6,149 bases of DNA from an uncultured Sulfurovum sp. (GTDB lineage: Bacteria; Campylobacterota; Campylobacteria; Campylobacterales; Sulfurovaceae), in contig CAMZLC010000125.1 of the NCBI GenBank assembly GCA_947311605.1, positions 1 through 6,149 on the forward strand, in the 5' to 3' direction. Position numbers and translations under genes: made by a program. Each line of letters begins with the position of its first letter. Position 1 is the first letter of the stretch. The notes under the pieces are model-generated. The model worked only from the letters and a program-made list of their open reading frames with translations, was not told the DNA's origin and made no database searches. Of this stretch, positions 5,870-6,149 are shown piece after piece.

Positions 5870-6149
5870 ATGTATTTGCTCGATACCGATACATTGATAT
5901 ACTTTTTTAAAGGTATAGGAGAGGTTGAGAAAAATCTATTTCTACGCTCTCCACGAGATATTTTTGTCTCTTCTCTTGTGCTTTATGAGCTTCAAGTGGG
6001 CATTGCGAAGTCAAACAATCCACAAAAACAAGAAAAACAGTTGGCTACACTTCTAGAACAAATACATGTCATTTATTTTACAGAAAGAGAAGCGAAAGTA
6101 TCAGCACTTCTTCGCGCTGAACTTGAAAAAAAAGGAACACCTATCGGAC
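5870..6149 (+). CDS. vapC: VapC-type PIN-domain toxin (5' part)
   Basis: The first 93 codons of a PIN-domain ribonuclease; the window ends inside the gene. It begins MYLLDTDTLIYFFKG, with the first catalytic acidic residue D5 (and D7), followed by E40 in 'SSLVLYELQVGI'. It reaches 'KKGTPIG', which in the family directly precedes the third acidic residue (G.x.D..IAA), so the rest of the active site lies just beyond the window. Full-length members have about 130 residues. The ATG abuts the antitoxin stop with no gap, and only a weak AAGAGA site (5854-5859) lies upstream, so translation is probably coupled to vapB. By family, it is a magnesium-dependent RNase that cuts tRNA or rRNA and arrests growth when free of VapB. 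Confidence 0.9.
   Translation, partial: MYLLDTDTLIYFFKGIGEVEKNLFLRSPRDIFVSSLVLYELQVGIAKSNNPQKQEKQLATLLEQIHVIYFTEREAKVSALLRAELEKKGTPIG

Noticed and set aside
1..6149. CRISPR array, tRNA or rRNA genes
   Set aside because: No regularly spaced repeats and no tRNA-like cloverleaf or rRNA segments were seen on either strand.

Overview
The window looks like a piece of accessory chromosome from a free-living proteobacterium-like organism. My best guess is Campylobacterota (Sulfurovum/Sulfurimonas-like), from the style of the small monohaem cytochrome, the AT-leaning host-type DNA and the mix of neighbours. This is an inference from protein style only; no marker gene is present.

Layout. 1-324 (+) is the 3' end of an ABC-transporter permease gene of the nucleoside/simple-sugar type. 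Convergent to it, 335-642 (-) is a small secreted c-type cytochrome whose signal peptide and haem domain lie in different frames, so it is frameshifted as read. Directly upstream of that gene sits a single-gene mobile element (about 700-1542) with a REP-associated-type Y1/HUH transposase on the minus strand. It is bounded by a perfect 24-bp inverted repeat, and its promoter -10 box lies inside a small hairpin.

1652-5451 (-) holds the most interesting unit: a two-gene operon separated by 2 bp. The first gene, 3454-5451, encodes a 665-aa lipoprotein with two Ig-like/CARDB-like domains, a lysine-rich linker and a glycine-rich amphipathic-beta C-terminal half. The second, 1652-3451, encodes a 599-aa exported or membrane-anchored protein with a beta-rich N-terminal half and a C-terminal HEAT-like superhelix. 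The order of elements and several local motifs in the second protein resemble the N-terminal (N-sheet plus helical) module of eukaryotic large lipid transfer proteins (vitellogenin, MTP, apoB). I propose that the pair is a bacterial envelope lipid-handling system with an LLTP-like component; this needs profile or structure comparison.

A short divergent intergenic region (5452-5638) carries the operon's probable promoter and, on the other strand, an operator-like palindrome in front of a VapBC-type toxin-antitoxin pair. The antitoxin is at 5639-5869 and the PIN-domain toxin starts at 5870, abutting it and running off the window end. The operon is thus bracketed by a mobile element and a toxin-antitoxin locus, as is common in accessory regions. 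No tRNA, rRNA, CRISPR array or convincing intrinsic terminator was seen.
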